Source: Oscillospiraceae bacterium (GTDB lineage: Bacteria; Bacillota; Clostridia; Oscillospirales; Oscillospiraceae). From it: DNA of 64,000 bases. This document shows, piece by piece, positions 41,789 to 52,745 of this stretch (position 1 is the first letter of the stretch; every line of letters starts with the position of its first letter). The DNA lies in contig JAFXAW010000029.1 in NCBI GenBank assembly GCA_017522015.1, positions 42,286-106,285 of the forward strand, read 5' to 3'. The notes under the pieces were generated by a model. The model searched no databases. It was not told the origin of the DNA and was given only the letters and a program-made list of their open reading frames with translations. Made by a program: the position numbers and the translations under genes.

Positions 41789-42316
41789 TTAGCCCTGAAT
41801 TTCTTCGACGGTCTTGCCGCGGACGGCTGCAACCTGCTCTGCATTACGCAGAGAGAGCAGACCGGCCATCGTGGCGGAGACCACATTGTTCGGGTTGTTG
41901 GAGCGAAGGCTCTTCGCGCGGACGTCCTTGATGCCCGCAGCTTCCATGACGGCACGGACAGCACCGCCGGCGATAACGCCGGTACCGGGTGCAGCAGGCT
42001 TCATGAGCACTTTGCCGGCGCCGAAAACGCCGGTCACCTCGTGGGGAATGGTGGTTCCCTGCAGGGTGATCTTCACGATGTTCTTCTTCGCATCCTCGAG
42101 GCCCTTGCGGATCGCTTCGGACACTTCGTTTGCCTTGCCGAGACCGTAGCCGACACGGCCGTTGCCGTCGCCGATGACGCACAGCGCGGAGAACTTCATG
42201 ACACGGCCGCCCTTGACGGTCTTGCTGACGCGGTTGAGGGAGACGACCTTCTCGACGAACTCGCTCTGCGCCGCCTCTTCGCGACGACGGTTGTTTCTGT
42301 CGTTATTGTAAGCCAT
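41789..42316 (-). CDS. rpsE: 30S ribosomal protein S5
   Basis: 175 residues; double-stranded RNA-binding N-terminal domain with [20 protein letters not shown] and the second domain [22 protein letters not shown]. Helps translational accuracy. Confidence 0.98.
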   Translation of the reverse strand: MAYNNDRNNRRREEAAQSEFVEKVVSLNRVSKTVKGGRVMKFSALCVIGDGNGRVGYGLGKANEVSEAIRKGLEDAKKNIVKITLQGTTIPHEVTGVFGAGKVLMKPAAPGTGVIAGGAVRAVMEAAGIKDVRAKSLRSNNPNNVVSATMAGLLSLRNAEQVAAVRGKTVEEIQG

Positions 42317-42336
42317 TTTGGTTTCCTCCTCCCGCC

Positions 42337-42696
42337 TTAGAACTGCAGGCCGCCCTCACGGGCGCCCTCGGCCAGTGCCGCAACACGGCCGTGATAGACG
42401 AAGCCGCCGCGGTCAAAGACCACATTCTCGATGCCCTTGGCCAGGGCACGCTCGGCGACCAGCTTGCCGATCTGGGTGGCAGCTTCGCAGTTGCCGCCGT
42501 TGCCGGTGAAAGCCTTTTCCACGGTGGAAGCGGAAACGATCGTATTTCCGTTCACGTCGTCGATGACCTGCGCATAGATGTGGTTCTCGCTGCGGAAAAC
42601 GCACAGACGCGGGCACTCGGGCGTGCCGGAGATCTTGCCGCGCACTCTCTTATGGCGCTTCACGCGCGCCGCTTTGGTATTCGGTCTGTTAATCAT
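42337..42696 (-). CDS. rplR: 50S ribosomal protein L18
   Basis: 119 residues; [20 protein letters not shown] and C-terminal [26 protein letters not shown]. Binds 5S rRNA with L5. Confidence 0.98.
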   Translation of the reverse strand: MINRPNTKAARVKRHKRVRGKISGTPECPRLCVFRSENHIYAQVIDDVNGNTIVSASTVEKAFTGNGGNCEAATQIGKLVAERALAKGIENVVFDRGGFVYHGRVAALAEGAREGGLQF

Positions 42697-42712
42697 TCAA
42701 GCACACCTCCCC

Positions 42713-43255
42713 TTATTTCGCGCCTGTCTTGCCTTCCTTACGTCTGATGACCTCGTCGACGTACTTGATGCCCTTGCCCTTATAAGGCTCCGGCGGACGC
42801 ACGCCGCGGATCTCAGCCGCAAACTGGCCAACCTTCTGCTTGTCGATGCCCTTGACGATAATCGTGTTGGGGTTCGGCACTTCCGTGGTGATGTCCTCGG
42901 TGTCTTCCAGATCGATCTGGTGAGAGTAACCGACGTTCAGCACGAGCTTGTTGCCCTCTTTGCTGGCACGGTAACCAACACCGTTCACCTCAAGAGTCTT
43001 GCTGAAGCCTTCCGTGACGCCAACGACCATGTTGTACACCAGCGTGCGGCTCAGGCCGTGCAGGCTGCGCGTCAGCTTCTCATCGTTCGGACGCGTGACG
43101 TGCAGAACGTCACCGTCGCGCTCAATTTTGATCTGCGGAACGATAGCGCGCTCAAGCGTGCCCTTCGGTCCCTTGACAACAACGTAGTTGTTCTCATCAA
43201 TTGTGATCTCCACGCCCGCGGGAATGGCGATCGGCATTCTGCCGATTCTAGACAT
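42713..43255 (-). CDS. rplF: 50S ribosomal protein L6
   Basis: 180 residues; [20 protein letters not shown] start and the second L6 repeat with [27 protein letters not shown]. Confidence 0.98.
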   Translation of the reverse strand: MSRIGRMPIAIPAGVEITIDENNYVVVKGPKGTLERAIVPQIKIERDGDVLHVTRPNDEKLTRSLHGLSRTLVYNMVVGVTEGFSKTLEVNGVGYRASKEGNKLVLNVGYSHQIDLEDTEDITTEVPNPNTIIVKGIDKQKVGQFAAEIRGVRPPEPYKGKGIKYVDEVIRRKEGKTGAK

Positions 43256-43270
43256 TTCTCTTCCCCCTCC

Positions 43271-43669
43271 TTACCAAACGAACGCAAGGACTTCGCCGCC
43301 GACATGCGCTGCGCGCGCCTTCTTGTCGGTCATGATGCCCTTGGAGGTGGAAATGATCGCGATACCGAGGCCCTTCAGAACGCGGGGCAGCTCGTCGGCG
43401 CCAGCGTAAACACGCAGGCCGGGCTTGGAAACGCGGCGCAGGCCGGAGATGGCCTTCTCCTTGCCGGGGAGGTACTTCAGGGTGACACGAATGATGCCCT
43501 GGGTGCCGTCGTCAAGGACCTGGAACGCGCGGATGTAGCCCTCTTCGAGCAGGATCTCGGCGATCGCTTTCTTCATCTTGGAAGCGGGGATGTCGACAGT
43601 GTCGTGCTTGGCGCTGCCGGCGTTACGGATACGGGTGAGCATATCCGCAATGGGGTCTGTGATTTGCAT
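43271..43669 (-). CDS. rpsH: 30S ribosomal protein S8
   Basis: 132 residues from ATG 43669 (the frame continues upstream without support). [17 protein letters not shown] start and [20 protein letters not shown] end. Binds 16S rRNA helix 21 and can repress the spc genes. Confidence 0.98.
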   Translation of the reverse strand: MQITDPIADMLTRIRNAGSAKHDTVDIPASKMKKAIAEILLEEGYIRAFQVLDDGTQGIIRVTLKYLPGKEKAISGLRRVSKPGLRVYAGADELPRVLKGLGIAIISTSKGIMTDKKARAAHVGGEVLAFVW

Positions 43670-43838
43670 GGATACTTTCCTCCTTATTAGAGTTACCGCT
43701 TGTTTTGCGGTTTTCGTGGCGAGGTTCCACGGCAATTGGCAGAGCCGATTGACCGCGGCCTTTCGCCATCGCCTGCCCCTTTATTAACGGAAAGGGGCAA
43801 AACCGTTTTTGCGTGTTACTGAGCCGAAACGCAGTTCC

Positions 43839-44024
43839 TTACCAGGAAGCCTTTCTCACGCCAGGGATCTGGCCCTTGTACGCGAGCTCGCGGAAGCAGA
43901 TTCTGCAGATGCCGTAGTCACGCAGATAGGCGTGGGGGCGGCCGCAGATTTTGCAGCGGTTGTACTTACGGGTGGAGAACTTCGCCTCGCGCTGCTGCTT
44001 GAGAATCATAGCTTTCTTAGCCAT
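43839..44024 (-). CDS. rpsN: 30S ribosomal protein S14, type Z
   Basis: 61 residues with the zinc pairs CKIC and CRIC, the short zinc-dependent form. A 170-base gap holding a GCCCCTTT/AAAGGGGC hairpin separates it from rpsH. Confidence 0.97.
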   Translation of the reverse strand: MAKKAMILKQQREAKFSTRKYNRCKICGRPHAYLRDYGICRICFRELAYKGQIPGVRKASW

Positions 44025-44041
44025 TGTTCATTTCCTCCTTC

Positions 44042-44584
44042 TCAGGCCTGCACGAACGGCGCGCCCATCAGACGCAGCAGCTCGCGGGCTTCCTCGTCGG
44101 TCTGCGCCGTGGTGGTGATGGCGATGTTCATGCCGCGCAGCTTCTCGATCTTGTCATAGTCGATCTCGGGGAAAATGATCTGCTCCTTGATGCCGAGGCT
44201 GTAGTTGCCGCGGCCGTCAAAAGCGTCGGGGGAGATGCCGCGGAAGTCACGCACACGGGGCAGCGCCACGTTGAGCAGACGGTCCAGGAACTCCCACATA
44301 CGGTCGTGACGCAGCGTGACCTTGACGCCGACATTCATGCCCTCACGGAGCTTGAAGTTGGCAACGCTCTTGCGAGCCTTGGTCGGAACGGCCTTCTGGC
44401 CGGCGATCGCGCTGATGTCCTTGATGACCGCGTCCAGCGCCTTGGCGTTGTCCTTGCAGTCGCCGCAGCCGACGCTGATGACGATCTTGTCAATGCGCGG
44501 AATCTGCATGACGCTCTTGTACTTGAACTTCTCCATCAGAGCGGGAGCGACTTCTTCCTGATACTTTTTCTTCATTCTGGTCAT
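44042..44584 (-). CDS. rplE: 50S ribosomal protein L5
   Basis: 180 residues; contains [41 protein letters not shown] and the [19 protein letters not shown] end. Binds 5S rRNA. Confidence 0.98.
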   Translation of the reverse strand: MTRMKKKYQEEVAPALMEKFKYKSVMQIPRIDKIVISVGCGDCKDNAKALDAVIKDISAIAGQKAVPTKARKSVANFKLREGMNVGVKVTLRHDRMWEFLDRLLNVALPRVRDFRGISPDAFDGRGNYSLGIKEQIIFPEIDYDKIEKLRGMNIAITTTAQTDEEARELLRLMGAPFVQA

Positions 44585-44602
44585 AGTTCAGTCACTCCTC
44601 TC

Positions 44603-44908
44603 TTACAGGCTCGCGCCGCACTTCTTGCAAGCGCGGAGCTTCTTGCCATCCTCGAAGACGTGGCCAACGCGGGTGGCCTTGCCGCACTTCGGGCAAACAA
44701 GCATAACTTTGCAGGCGTAGATGGGGGTCTCTTTCTTGATGATGCCGCCCTCTTCGCCCTGTCTGCGGGGCTTGTAGTGCTTCGTCGCGACGTTCACGCC
44801 CTCGACGATGAGCTTGCCGTTCTTGGGATCGGCGGAGAGGACCTTGCCCTCCTTGCCCTTGTCCTTACCGGACAGAACGATTACTTTATCATCTTTGCGA
44901 ATATTCAT
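44603..44908 (-). CDS. rplX: 50S ribosomal protein L24
   Basis: 101 residues from ATG 44908; KOW motif in [20 protein letters not shown]. The C-terminal part has four cysteines (CPKC, CKKC) like a zinc ribbon. Confidence 0.97.
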   Translation of the reverse strand: MNIRKDDKVIVLSGKDKGKEGKVLSADPKNGKLIVEGVNVATKHYKPRRQGEEGGIIKKETPIYACKVMLVCPKCGKATRVGHVFEDGKKLRACKKCGASL

Positions 44909-44919
44909 CTTTGCCCTCC

Positions 44920-45288
44920 TCAAATGACTTCGGGAGCCAGGGACAGGATCTTCATGAAGTCCTTGTCACGCAGCTCGCGGGCCACGGGCCCAAAGATGCG
45001 GGTGCCGCGGGGCGTATTGTCTTCACGGATGAGGACCGCCGCGTTCTCGTCAAAACGGACGTAGGTGCCGTCAGCACGGCGAACACCTCTCGCGCTGCGG
45101 ACGATGACCGCACGGACGACGTCGCCCTTCTTAACCTGGCCACCGGGCTGGACCTTGCGCACGGAAGCAACGATGACATCACCGATGTTGCCGTACTTGC
45201 GCTTGCTTCCGCCAAGAACGCGGATGCACTTGATCTCCTTGGCGCCCGTATTGTCGGCGACCTTCAGAAAACTTTCCTGCTGTATCAT
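44920..45288 (-). CDS. rplN: 50S ribosomal protein L14
   Basis: 122 residues; [20 protein letters not shown] start and [20 protein letters not shown] end. Located at the subunit interface. Confidence 0.98.
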   Translation of the reverse strand: MIQQESFLKVADNTGAKEIKCIRVLGGSKRKYGNIGDVIVASVRKVQPGGQVKKGDVVRAVIVRSARGVRRADGTYVRFDENAAVLIREDNTPRGTRIFGPVARELRDKDFMKILSLAPEVI

Positions 45289-45300
45289 GTCGTCGCCTCC

Positions 45301-45564
45301 TTACTTTGCCTTCTCGACGATTTCGACCACGCGCCAACGCTTGTCGTGAGACAGGGGGCGGGTCTCCATCACCTTGACCTTGTCGCCGACGCCGCACTCG
45401 TTGTGCTCGTCATGCGCCTTAAGCCGATAAGTCGTCTTGATAATCTTCTTGTAGACGGGGTGGGCAACGCGGTCTTCCACGATGACGACCACAGTCTTGT
45501 CCATCTTGTCGGATACGACCTTGCCGACGCGCGTCTTACGCGAAGTGGTTCTGAGTTCACTCAT
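45301..45564 (-). CDS. rpsQ: 30S ribosomal protein S17
   Basis: 87 residues from ATG 45564; OB-fold with [20 protein letters not shown] and [20 protein letters not shown]. Confidence 0.98.
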   Translation of the reverse strand: MSELRTTSRKTRVGKVVSDKMDKTVVVIVEDRVAHPVYKKIIKTTYRLKAHDEHNECGVGDKVKVMETRPLSHDKRWRVVEIVEKAK

Positions 45565-45578
45565 TTTCGTCTGCCTCC

Positions 45579-45773
45579 TCACTGCTCGAGCTGCTTCTCG
45601 CGGATGACGGTTTTAACCCGTGCAATGTCGCGACGAACCGTGCCGATCTTCAGGGGGTTATCAAGATGGTTGGTGGCATGCTGCATACGGAGCATGAACA
45701 GATCCTTCTTCAGCTCGACGAGCTTTTGCTCCAGCTCAGAAGCGGACATGTTGCGGATTTCAGTTGCCTTCAT
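45579..45773 (-). CDS. rpmC: 50S ribosomal protein L29
   Basis: 64 residues from ATG 45773; two-helix protein with [20 protein letters not shown]. Sits near the nascent-peptide tunnel exit. Confidence 0.97.
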   Translation of the reverse strand: MKATEIRNMSASELEQKLVELKKDLFMLRMQHATNHLDNPLKIGTVRRDIARVKTVIREKQLEQ

Positions 45774-45774
45774 C

Positions 45775-46206
45775 TTATTCACCACCTGTCTCGTTCTCAT
45801 CCTCGCGCTTGACAATCTTCGTCTTGCAGGGCAGCTTGTGGCTGGCCAGACGCAGCGCCTCACGCGCGACCTCTTCGGAAACACCGGCAATCTCAAACAT
45901 GACACGGCCGGGCTTTACTACTGCAACCCAGTACTCGGGAGAACCTTTACCGGAACCCATGCGGGTCTCGGCCGGCTTCTCGGTGATGGGCTTATCGGGG
46001 AAGATCTTAATCCAGACCTGACCGCCACGCTTGGTGTAACGCGTCATGGCGATACGGGCTGCTTCGATCTGGTTGCTGGTGATCCAGCAGGGCTCGGCGG
46101 CCATCAGGCCAAATTCGCCGTAGGAGACGAAGTTGCCGCGAGTGGCCTTACCCTTCATACGACCGCGCTGCACGCGGCGGTATTTCACTCTCTTAGGCAG
46201 AAGCAT
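45775..46206 (-). CDS. rplP: 50S ribosomal protein L16
   Basis: 143 residues; [20 protein letters not shown] start and [21 protein letters not shown]. Overlaps the rpsC stop by one base and abuts rpmC. Confidence 0.98.
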   Translation of the reverse strand: MLLPKRVKYRRVQRGRMKGKATRGNFVSYGEFGLMAAEPCWITSNQIEAARIAMTRYTKRGGQVWIKIFPDKPITEKPAETRMGSGKGSPEYWVAVVKPGRVMFEIAGVSEEVAREALRLASHKLPCKTKIVKREDENETGGE

Positions 46207-47147
46207 TATGCGTTGCCTCCTTCCTTGGGTGCACCGCCGGCCGGACGGGGAGCGCCCTGTCCACCCTGGCGATTGTAGCCGCCCTGGCCGCCGCGGTTGT
46301 AGCCGCCCTGGCCGCCCTGGCGATTGTCGCGGTTGTAGCCGCCCTGACCACCGCGGTTGTAGCCACCCTGGCCACCACGGTTGTCGCGGTTGTAGCCGCC
46401 CTGACCGCCGCGGTTGTAGCCACCCTGGCCACCGCGGTTGTCGCGACGACGGCGATCGTCACGCCGACGGTCATCGCGACGGTTCATACCCATCACGCGG
46501 GGCGTGGTACGCAGGGTGGTCGTCAGAACCTCGCCCTTGTAGATCCACACCTTGACGCCGATGCGGCCGTAGGTCGTAGCGGCCTCAGCAAAGCCGTAGT
46601 CGATGTCAGCACGGATGGTCTGCAGCGGGATGGTGCCCTCGTGATAGCTCTCACTGCGGGCGATCTCGGCGCCGCCGAGACGGCCGGCGCACATGATCTT
46701 GATGCCCAGCGCGCCCATGCGCATTGCGCGGCCCATGGCGTTCTTCATCGCGCGGCGGAAGCCGATGCGCTTTTCAAGCTGCTGTGCGATGTTCTCGGCG
46801 ACGAGCTGTGCATTGGTGTCGGGCGTGCGCACTTCCACGATGGAAAGGGCGACGGGCTTTCCGATCATCTTTTCCACCTCGGCGCGCAGGCGCTCGATCT
46901 CCGCGCCGCCCTTGCCGATCACGACACCGGGGCGGGAGCAGTGGATGAAGATGCGGACCTTGGCGCTGTCGCGCTCGATCTCGATGGTCGGCACGCCTGC
47001 GCTGTAGAGTTTTTTCTTCAGGAACTCGCGGATCTTGTAGTCCTCGACGATCAGATCGGCGACTTTATCGCTGCGGGCGTACCAGCGGGAATCCCAATCC
47101 TTAATGACGCCCACACGCATACCGTGCGGATGAACTTTCTGTCCCAT
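46206..47147 (-). CDS. rpsC: 30S ribosomal protein S3 with an unusual repeat tail
   Basis: S3 with KH domain ([19 protein letters not shown], about 70-87) and the C-terminal S3 domain ending near residue 220. Typical bacterial S3 stops soon after this point. Here 92 further residues follow: an Arg/Asp stretch, then six copies of GGQGGYNR between residues 239 and 293 with DNR spacers, and a Gly/Pro end. The tail resembles RGG/RNA-binding low-complexity regions. It is in frame, with codon use like its neighbours, and is followed normally by rplP. Confidence 0.97.
   Translation of the reverse strand: MGQKVHPHGMRVGVIKDWDSRWYARSDKVADLIVEDYKIREFLKKKLYSAGVPTIEIERDSAKVRIFIHCSRPGVVIGKGGAEIERLRAEVEKMIGKPVALSIVEVRTPDTNAQLVAENIAQQLEKRIGFRRAMKNAMGRAMRMGALGIKIMCAGRLGGAEIARSESYHEGTIPLQTIRADIDYGFAEAATTYGRIGVKVWIYKGEVLTTTLRTTPRVMGMNRRDDRRRDDRRRRDNRGGQGGYNRGGQGGYNRDNRGGQGGYNRGGQGGYNRDNRQGGQGGYNRGGQGGYNRQGGQGAPRPAGGAPKEGGNA
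46269..46433 (-). repeat. Tandem repeat coding the S3 tail
   Basis: Six copies of a 24-base unit coding GGQGGYNR, partly interrupted by a 9-12-base DNR/Q-coding spacer, inside the 3' end of rpsC. Confidence 0.9.
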
Positions 47148-47162
47148 TCGTAACGCCCCCCT

Positions 47163-47498
47163 TTACTCTTTCTCGGCCACAACGATGGTGATGTGGCTGG
47201 TTCTCTTGTTGATGCGGTACATACGACCCTGCGCACGGGGCATACCTCTCTTGAGGATGGGGCCGGGGTTGGCATAGGTCTCAGACACGTACAGGTTGTC
47301 GGGATCCATCTCGAAGTTGTTCTCCGCATTGGCGCAAGCGCTCTTGAGGAGCTTGAGCATGAGCTCGCTGGCGGCCTTGGGCGTGTTCATCAGGATGGCC
47401 TGCGCGGTCTTGGTGTCCTTACCGCGGATCAGATCGCAAACGATCTTGACCTTACGAGGGGAGATGCGGGCATACTTCAGAATTGCTTTCGCTTCCAT
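47163..47498 (-). CDS. rplV: 50S ribosomal protein L22
   Basis: 111 residues; [20 protein letters not shown] start and the loop with [20 protein letters not shown] that lines the exit tunnel. Confidence 0.98.
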   Translation of the reverse strand: MEAKAILKYARISPRKVKIVCDLIRGKDTKTAQAILMNTPKAASELMLKLLKSACANAENNFEMDPDNLYVSETYANPGPILKRGMPRAQGRMYRINKRTSHITIVVAEKE

Positions 47499-47510
47499 TT
47501 TCTCTCCTCC

Positions 47511-47783
47511 TTATCTGCCGGTCTTGCTTCCCGCGTGACCGCGGAAAGTGCGGGTGGGCGCGAACTCACCAAGCTTGTGGCCGACCATATCCTCGGTAAC
47601 GTAGACCGGGACATGACGACGTCCGTCGTGGACGGCGATGGTGTGGCCGACAAAGGAGGGGAAGATCGTGCTCGCGCGGCTCCAGGTCTTGACGACCTTC
47701 TTGTCGCCGGACTTGTTCATATCATCGATCCTCTTAAGCAGCTCGGGAGCAGCGAAAGGACCTTTCTTAACGCTTCTTGACAT
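47511..47783 (-). CDS. rpsS: 30S ribosomal protein S19
   Basis: 90 residues; [20 protein letters not shown] start and [17 protein letters not shown] end. Confidence 0.98.
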   Translation of the reverse strand: MSRSVKKGPFAAPELLKRIDDMNKSGDKKVVKTWSRASTIFPSFVGHTIAVHDGRRHVPVYVTEDMVGHKLGEFAPTRTFRGHAGSKTGR

Positions 47784-47798
47784 GTCTTATCTCCCTCC

Positions 47799-48635
47799 TT
47801 ACTTGGAATTGCGACGCTTGACAATGAACTTGTCAGTCGGGTTCTTCTTCTTGCGGGTCTTGTAACCCAGCGCGGGCTTGCCCCAGGGGGTAACCGGTCC
47901 GGGACGGCCGACAGGGCTCTTGCCCTCACCACCGCCGTGGGGGTGGTCAACCGGGTTCATGACAGAGCCGCGGACCGTGGGACGGATGCCCATGTGGCGC
48001 TTGCGGCCGGCCTTACCGATGGACACGTTGGCAGAGTCGATGTTGCCGACCTGGCCGATCGTGGCCATGCAGTCCATGCGGACCTTGCGGTACTCGCCGG
48101 AGGGCAGACGCACCTGCGCCATCTTGCCTTCCTTGGCCATGAGCTGCGCGGCGACGCCCGCGGAGCGGACCAGCTGCGCACCCTTGCCGGGATACAGCTC
48201 GATGTTGTGGATCACAGTACCAACCGGAATGTTCGCGATGGGCAGCGCGTTGCCGGGCTTGATGTCGGAGTTCGGGCCGGAGACAACGGTGTCACCGGCG
48301 CCAAGGCCGAGGGGAGCCAGGATATAACGGCGCTCGCCGTCGGGATACTCAACCAGCGCGATGTTCGCGGTGCGGTTGGGGTCGTACTCCAGGCGCAGCA
48401 CGGTGCCGGGGACATCAAACTTGTTGCGCTTGAAGTCGATGATACGGTACTTGCGCTTGTTGCCGCCGCCCTGATGGCGGACGGTGATGCGGCCGTAGTT
48501 GTTGCGGCCGGACTTCTTCTTGAGGACTTCCGTCAGGCTCTTTTCCGGCACCGCATGCTTGTCGACTCCGTCAAAGCCGGAGACGGTCATGTGGCGGCGG
48601 GACGGCGTAGTCGGTCTGTAAGTTTTAATCGACAT
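47799..48635 (-). CDS. rplB: 50S ribosomal protein L2
   Basis: 278 residues; the peptidyl-transferase-centre motif [19 protein letters not shown] is intact. [20 protein letters not shown] near the N-terminus. Confidence 0.99.
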   Translation of the reverse strand: MSIKTYRPTTPSRRHMTVSGFDGVDKHAVPEKSLTEVLKKKSGRNNYGRITVRHQGGGNKRKYRIIDFKRNKFDVPGTVLRLEYDPNRTANIALVEYPDGERRYILAPLGLGAGDTVVSGPNSDIKPGNALPIANIPVGTVIHNIELYPGKGAQLVRSAGVAAQLMAKEGKMAQVRLPSGEYRKVRMDCMATIGQVGNIDSANVSIGKAGRKRHMGIRPTVRGSVMNPVDHPHGGGEGKSPVGRPGPVTPWGKPALGYKTRKKKNPTDKFIVKRRNSK

Positions 48636-48650
48636 TTCTCATTTACCTCC

Positions 48651-48947
48651 TTACACCACGCCCTCGAAGATCTCGATGTTCTTGGAATCGGCGCTGAGCT
48701 TGACAACCGCCTTTTTCCAGGTGGCGGAGTAGCCCTTCGGATAGGCGCCGGTGCGCTTTTCCTTGCCGCGGACGTTGATCGTGTTGACCTGGATAACGGT
48801 CACGCCAAAGATTTCCTCAATGGCCTTCTTGATTTCCACCTTGTTGGCGTCCTTCGCGACCTCGAAGGTATACTTCTTAATGTCGAGGTCTTCCATGGAC
48901 TGCTCCGTGATGATGGGGCGGATGATGATATCGTAGGCGGTTTTCAT
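48651..48947 (-). CDS. rplW: 50S ribosomal protein L23
   Basis: 98 residues; [20 protein letters not shown] start; tunnel-exit protein that docks SRP and trigger factor. Its ATG overlaps the rplD stop by one base. Confidence 0.98.
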   Translation of the reverse strand: MKTAYDIIIRPIITEQSMEDLDIKKYTFEVAKDANKVEIKKAIEEIFGVTVIQVNTINVRGKEKRTGAYPKGYSATWKKAVVKLSADSKNIEIFEGVV

Positions 48948-49570
48948 CAGGCGTACACCTCCTCGATTTTCTCAAGGGCAGCCTTGTCGACCACCAGAAC
49001 GCGGTTGTTCAGGATCGCATAGGTGCTGAGGATGGTGGAGATGGTGACGCTGACGCCGGGGATGTTGCGGGCGGACTTGAGAACATTCTCGTCCACATCC
49101 TTGGTGATGACGAGCGCCTTGCCCTCAACACCCAGCTTGCCAAGGAACTCCTTGAAAGCCTTCGTCTTGATCTCATCCATCTTGAGCTCGTCGATCACGA
49201 AAATTCCGTTGCCGGCGGCCTTGTCGCTCAGCGCGCTCTTGAGCGCGAGTCTCTTGTATTTCTTGTTCAGGCTGTAGCGGTAGTCACGGGGCTTGGGCGC
49301 AAACGCAACGCCACCGTGGGTCCACACGGGAGAGCCCTTGTAACCGGCGCGGGCGCGGCCCGTGCCCTTCTGTCTCCACGGCTTGATGGTGGAGAAGCTG
49401 ACTTCACCCTTGGTCAGTGCACTCTGCGTGCCCTGACGGCAGTTGGCCAGATGATTCTTCACGTCGGCATGCATCGCAACGCCATTGGGCTCGATGCCGA
49501 AGATCGCCTCGGAAAGATCATACTCGCCGACCTGCTCGCCGAGCATGTTGTAAATAGCAGCTTTAGGCAT
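48947..49570 (-). CDS. rplD: 50S ribosomal protein L4
   Basis: 207 residues; [20 protein letters not shown] followed by [12 protein letters not shown], the conserved tunnel loop. In E. coli L4 represses the S10 operon. Confidence 0.98.
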   Translation of the reverse strand: MPKAAIYNMLGEQVGEYDLSEAIFGIEPNGVAMHADVKNHLANCRQGTQSALTKGEVSFSTIKPWRQKGTGRARAGYKGSPVWTHGGVAFAPKPRDYRYSLNKKYKRLALKSALSDKAAGNGIFVIDELKMDEIKTKAFKEFLGKLGVEGKALVITKDVDENVLKSARNIPGVSVTISTILSTYAILNNRVLVVDKAALEKIEEVYA

Positions 49571-49595
49571 GTTCGTATTTCTCCTTTCCTAAGCG

Positions 49596-50321
49596 TTAGC
49601 GCGTTCTCGCGGAAGCCTTCTGCGGGTTGCGGCCGGAAGCCTTCTGCGGGTTGAGGCTGATCGCAGCACCCGGTCCCTTGCGCTCGGGGTTGACCTTAGA
49701 GGTGCTCTTGATGCAGACCAGGCCGCCCTTGGGGCCGGGGATCGCGCCGCGAACGACGAGCATGTTCAGCTCGGCATCCACCTTCACGATGTCCAGGTTC
49801 TGCACAGTGACCTGCTCGCTGCCCATGTGGCCCGCGCCGATCTTGCCCTTGAAGATGCGGGACGGATCCGTGCCGGAGCCCATGGAACCGGCGTGACGGT
49901 GGACGGGGCCGCCGCCGTGGCTGGTGGGCGTACGCTGGGCGCCCCAGCGCTTGATGACACCCTGGTAGCCCTTGCCCTTGGAGATGCCGGTCACGTCGAC
50001 CTTGTCACCCTCAGCAAAGACATCCGCCTTCAGGACGTCGCCGACGTTCATTTCGGCGGCATTGTCCAGACGGAACTCGCGGAGATACTTCTTGGGTTCC
50101 ACGCCGGCCTTGGCCAGATGGCCCTTTTCCGGCTGGGTGAGCTTGCGCTCGGCGATGTCTTCATAGCCGAGCTGGACGGACGAATAGCCTTCCTTGTCTT
50201 CGGTCTTCTTCTGGACCACGACGCAGGGGCCGGCCTCGATAACCGTGACCGGGATGACCTTGCCCGCCTCATCGAAGATCTGCGTCATGCCGACCTTCCT
50301 GCCGATGATGGCTTTCTTCAT
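49596..50321 (-). CDS. rplC: 50S ribosomal protein L3
   Basis: 241 residues from ATG 50321; [20 protein letters not shown] start and the [14 protein letters not shown] loop. The C-terminus is longer than usual and carries a short repeat ([14 protein letters not shown]). Confidence 0.98.
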   Translation of the reverse strand: MKKAIIGRKVGMTQIFDEAGKVIPVTVIEAGPCVVVQKKTEDKEGYSSVQLGYEDIAERKLTQPEKGHLAKAGVEPKKYLREFRLDNAAEMNVGDVLKADVFAEGDKVDVTGISKGKGYQGVIKRWGAQRTPTSHGGGPVHRHAGSMGSGTDPSRIFKGKIGAGHMGSEQVTVQNLDIVKVDAELNMLVVRGAIPGPKGGLVCIKSTSKVNPERKGPGAAISLNPQKASGRNPQKASARTR

Positions 50322-50473
50322 TGTGTTTCCTCCTGATAGGTTATTGGTTGCCTCGCTTAGCCCGCGCCGTGAAGCCGGCGCGTCCAGAGGCTGGCAACTT
50401 AACCCCTTCCGCCTCACGCAAGTCGGCGGAAAATGGGTCGTATACGGGTTTGTTTAATATAAGGATGTGCGGC

Positions 50474-50788
50474 TTAGAGCTTGATCTCAATCTCCACGCC
50501 CGCCGGCAGCTCCAGGCTCATCAGGGCCTCGACCGTCTTCTGGGTGGGGTTGATGATGTCGATGAGGCGCTTGTGGGTGCGGCGCTCGAACTGCTCGCGG
50601 CTATCCTTATACTTGTGCACGGCGCGCAGGATGGTCACGACTTCCTTCTGCGTGGGCAGCGGGATGGGGCCGGACACCTTGGCGTCAGTGCGCTTCGCGG
50701 TGGCTACGATTGTCTCGGCAGCCTTGTCGATCAGCTGATGATCGTAGGCCTTGAGACGGATGCGGATCATTCTCTTGGGTGTTGCCAT
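50474..50788 (-). CDS. rpsJ: 30S ribosomal protein S10
   Basis: 104 residues; [20 protein letters not shown] start and the C-terminal end [18 protein letters not shown]. First gene of the operon; also the partner of NusB in antitermination. GGAGG precedes ATG 50788. Confidence 0.99.
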   Translation of the reverse strand: MATPKRMIRIRLKAYDHQLIDKAAETIVATAKRTDAKVSGPIPLPTQKEVVTILRAVHKYKDSREQFERRTHKRLIDIINPTQKTVEALMSLELPAGVEIEIKL

Positions 50789-50807
50789 GTGATTTTTCCT
50801 CCATTTT

Positions 50808-51147
50808 GTACGAATTCCGGCAGCATTGGGACTGCCTTTTGGTTTGATTCGTACGGATGAGAATTTCTTAACACTCTGCCGTGCGTATCAGACCCTGCCC
50901 GAAAAACAAACCGGCACAATTTGGCCGGTTCGTTCTCCGTCAGGCGATATACGCGCCTTGGCATCCTGAACAGAGAAACTCTCAGCCGCCCGATTGCGCG
51001 CCGTCAAACAAGACAGCGCCGGACATGCTCCACGGAAGTTACCGGTTCTGCACCGCAATCTCCCGCTTCATCGCAAATGTGCGCAAAATGGGCGTGGTCC
51101 GCCCACAGGCGCTTTGCCAGCATATCAAATCTGCTTCCCTGTGTCAA
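50808..51147 (-). promoter_or_regulatory. Promoter and long structured leader of the ribosomal protein operon
   Basis: On minus, TTGACA (51147-51142) and TATGCT (51124-51119) are 17 bases apart. The leader from the expected start to rpsJ is about 325 bases and codes no likely protein. It holds an intrinsic-terminator-like hairpin (arms 50909-50915 and 50924-50930, followed by a T-rich run read from 50906 to 50902) and a second hairpin just before the ribosome binding site (GTACGAAT/ATTCGTAC at 50808-50815 and 50847-50854, with an inner GGCAG/CTGCC). This looks like a leader that attenuates or autoregulates the operon. Confidence 0.65.
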
Positions 51148-51217
51148 GATAAATTTTTATTTTTTTACAGAATTTTTTCGCAGAATTCGTGAAAACTGCC
51201 GAAACCCCCGTTTGGGC

Positions 51218-52621
51218 TCAGTTGTCGGCCCTGCCGGCAAGCTCTCTGCCCATGAGCACGCCCATGACGGAGGCCATCATCAGCCCGCGCGTCCAGCCGG
51301 AGCTGTCGCCAAGGCAGTGCAGCCCTTCAACGTTCGTCACGAAATGCGTGTCCATTTTGACACGGTTGGAGTAGAACTTCAGCTCCGGGGAATACAGCAG
51401 CGTTTCCGCTGCGGCAAAACCGGGCACAACCTCGTCCGCAGCCTGGATGAAATTGATGATGTTCATCATGGCGCGGTAGGGCATGGCGGCCGTAATGTCT
51501 CCCGCAACGGCATCCGGCAGCGTGGGGCGCACGTTGGAGCGCGCCAGCTCCTTATCCCAGGTGCGCTTGCCGTCAAGGATGTCCCCAAAGCGCTGCACCA
51601 GAATATGGCCGTTGGCGAGCATATTGGTCAGCTCGCCGACCTTCTGCGCATAGGCGATGGGCTGATTGAAGGGAACGGAGAAGTTATGCGAGCACAAAAT
51701 GGCCAGATTTGTGTTTTCGCTCTTACGCTCTTTATAGCTGTGCCCATTGACAACAGCAAGGTCATTGTCGTAATTCTCCTGGCTGACAAATCCGCCGGGG
51801 TTCTGGCAGAAGGTGCGCACCTTGTTCTTGAAGGGTCTGGGGTAGCCGATGAGCTTGGATTCATAGAGCACCTCGTTGACGGTCTCCATGACTTCATTGC
51901 GCACCTCCACGCGCACGCCGATGTCCACAGTGCCCGGCTCATGCGCGATGTTATGCTGCGCGCAGACGTGCTCCAGCCAGTCCGCGCCGCGGCGCCCCGT
52001 CGCCACGACGGTGTGGCGGGCATAGATCTCCATGTCCTTTTTCCCGTCCGTCACCGCGACGCCGAGACACTTATTGCCGTCCAAAATGAGATTCGTACAC
52101 TCGCAGCCGAACAGAATCTCAACACCCTTCTCCTGCAGCCACTTCTCGATGGCAAGATAGAGGCTCTGCGCCTTTTCCGTGCCAAGATGGCGGATGGGGC
52201 AGTCCACAAGCTTGAGGCCCGCGCGGATGGCGCGCTTGCGGATCTCCTTGACCTCCTCAGCATTTCCAACGCCTTCAACATGCGTATCCGCGCCGAATTC
52301 CAGATAGATACCGTCCGTGTACTCGATGGTCTCCTGCACCTTATCCTCGCCGATCAGCCGCGGCAGATCGCCGCCAACCTCATAGCTCAGGGAAAGTTTT
52401 CCGTCCGAGAACGCGCCCGCGCCGGAAAAGCCCGTTGTAATATGGCAGTTGGGCTTGCAGTTCATGCACTTATGCGTCTTTTCCTTCGGGCAGTGCCGGT
52501 TTTCGATGCTCTGTCCCTTTTCGACCAGAACGATTTTATCCTTTGCGCCGCAGCGCAGCATTTCCAGCGCGGTGAAAATTCCCGCAGGGCCGGCGCCGAC
52601 GATCACAACATCTGTATTCAT
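51218..52621 (-). CDS. FAD-dependent oxidoreductase
   Basis: A 467-residue flavoprotein. N-terminal dinucleotide-binding motif DVVIVGAGPAGIFTALEM; a cysteine-rich insert near 49-60 (CPKEKTHKCMNCKPNC) followed by TGFSGAGAFSDGKLSLS; TVVATGRRGADWL in the middle; C-terminal GLHCLGDSSGWTRGLMMASV FAD motif. Proteins like this are common in Clostridia and of unknown substrate. ATG 52621 with GGAGGAAAA upstream. It is the last gene of the unit deacetylase-ychF-FAD enzyme. Confidence 0.88.
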   Translation of the reverse strand: MNTDVVIVGAGPAGIFTALEMLRCGAKDKIVLVEKGQSIENRHCPKEKTHKCMNCKPNCHITTGFSGAGAFSDGKLSLSYEVGGDLPRLIGEDKVQETIEYTDGIYLEFGADTHVEGVGNAEEVKEIRKRAIRAGLKLVDCPIRHLGTEKAQSLYLAIEKWLQEKGVEILFGCECTNLILDGNKCLGVAVTDGKKDMEIYARHTVVATGRRGADWLEHVCAQHNIAHEPGTVDIGVRVEVRNEVMETVNEVLYESKLIGYPRPFKNKVRTFCQNPGGFVSQENYDNDLAVVNGHSYKERKSENTNLAILCSHNFSVPFNQPIAYAQKVGELTNMLANGHILVQRFGDILDGKRTWDKELARSNVRPTLPDAVAGDITAAMPYRAMMNIINFIQAADEVVPGFAAAETLLYSPELKFYSNRVKMDTHFVTNVEGLHCLGDSSGWTRGLMMASVMGVLMGRELAGRADN

Positions 52622-52745
52622 GGTTTTTCCTCCTGACGCAGCACTGCGCCGCGCAGCCTCTTCCGCGCGGCACAGAGCCTTTGTATGCAGCGCGCACGGG
52701 CGAACCGCCCTACGCGCGCGCATATATTATAATAGTATATGCAGT

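Noticed and set aside
46269-46433. A CRISPR-like array
   Set aside because: The repeats are 24 bases, in frame and code GGQGGYNR inside rpsC; there are no unique spacers or cas genes.
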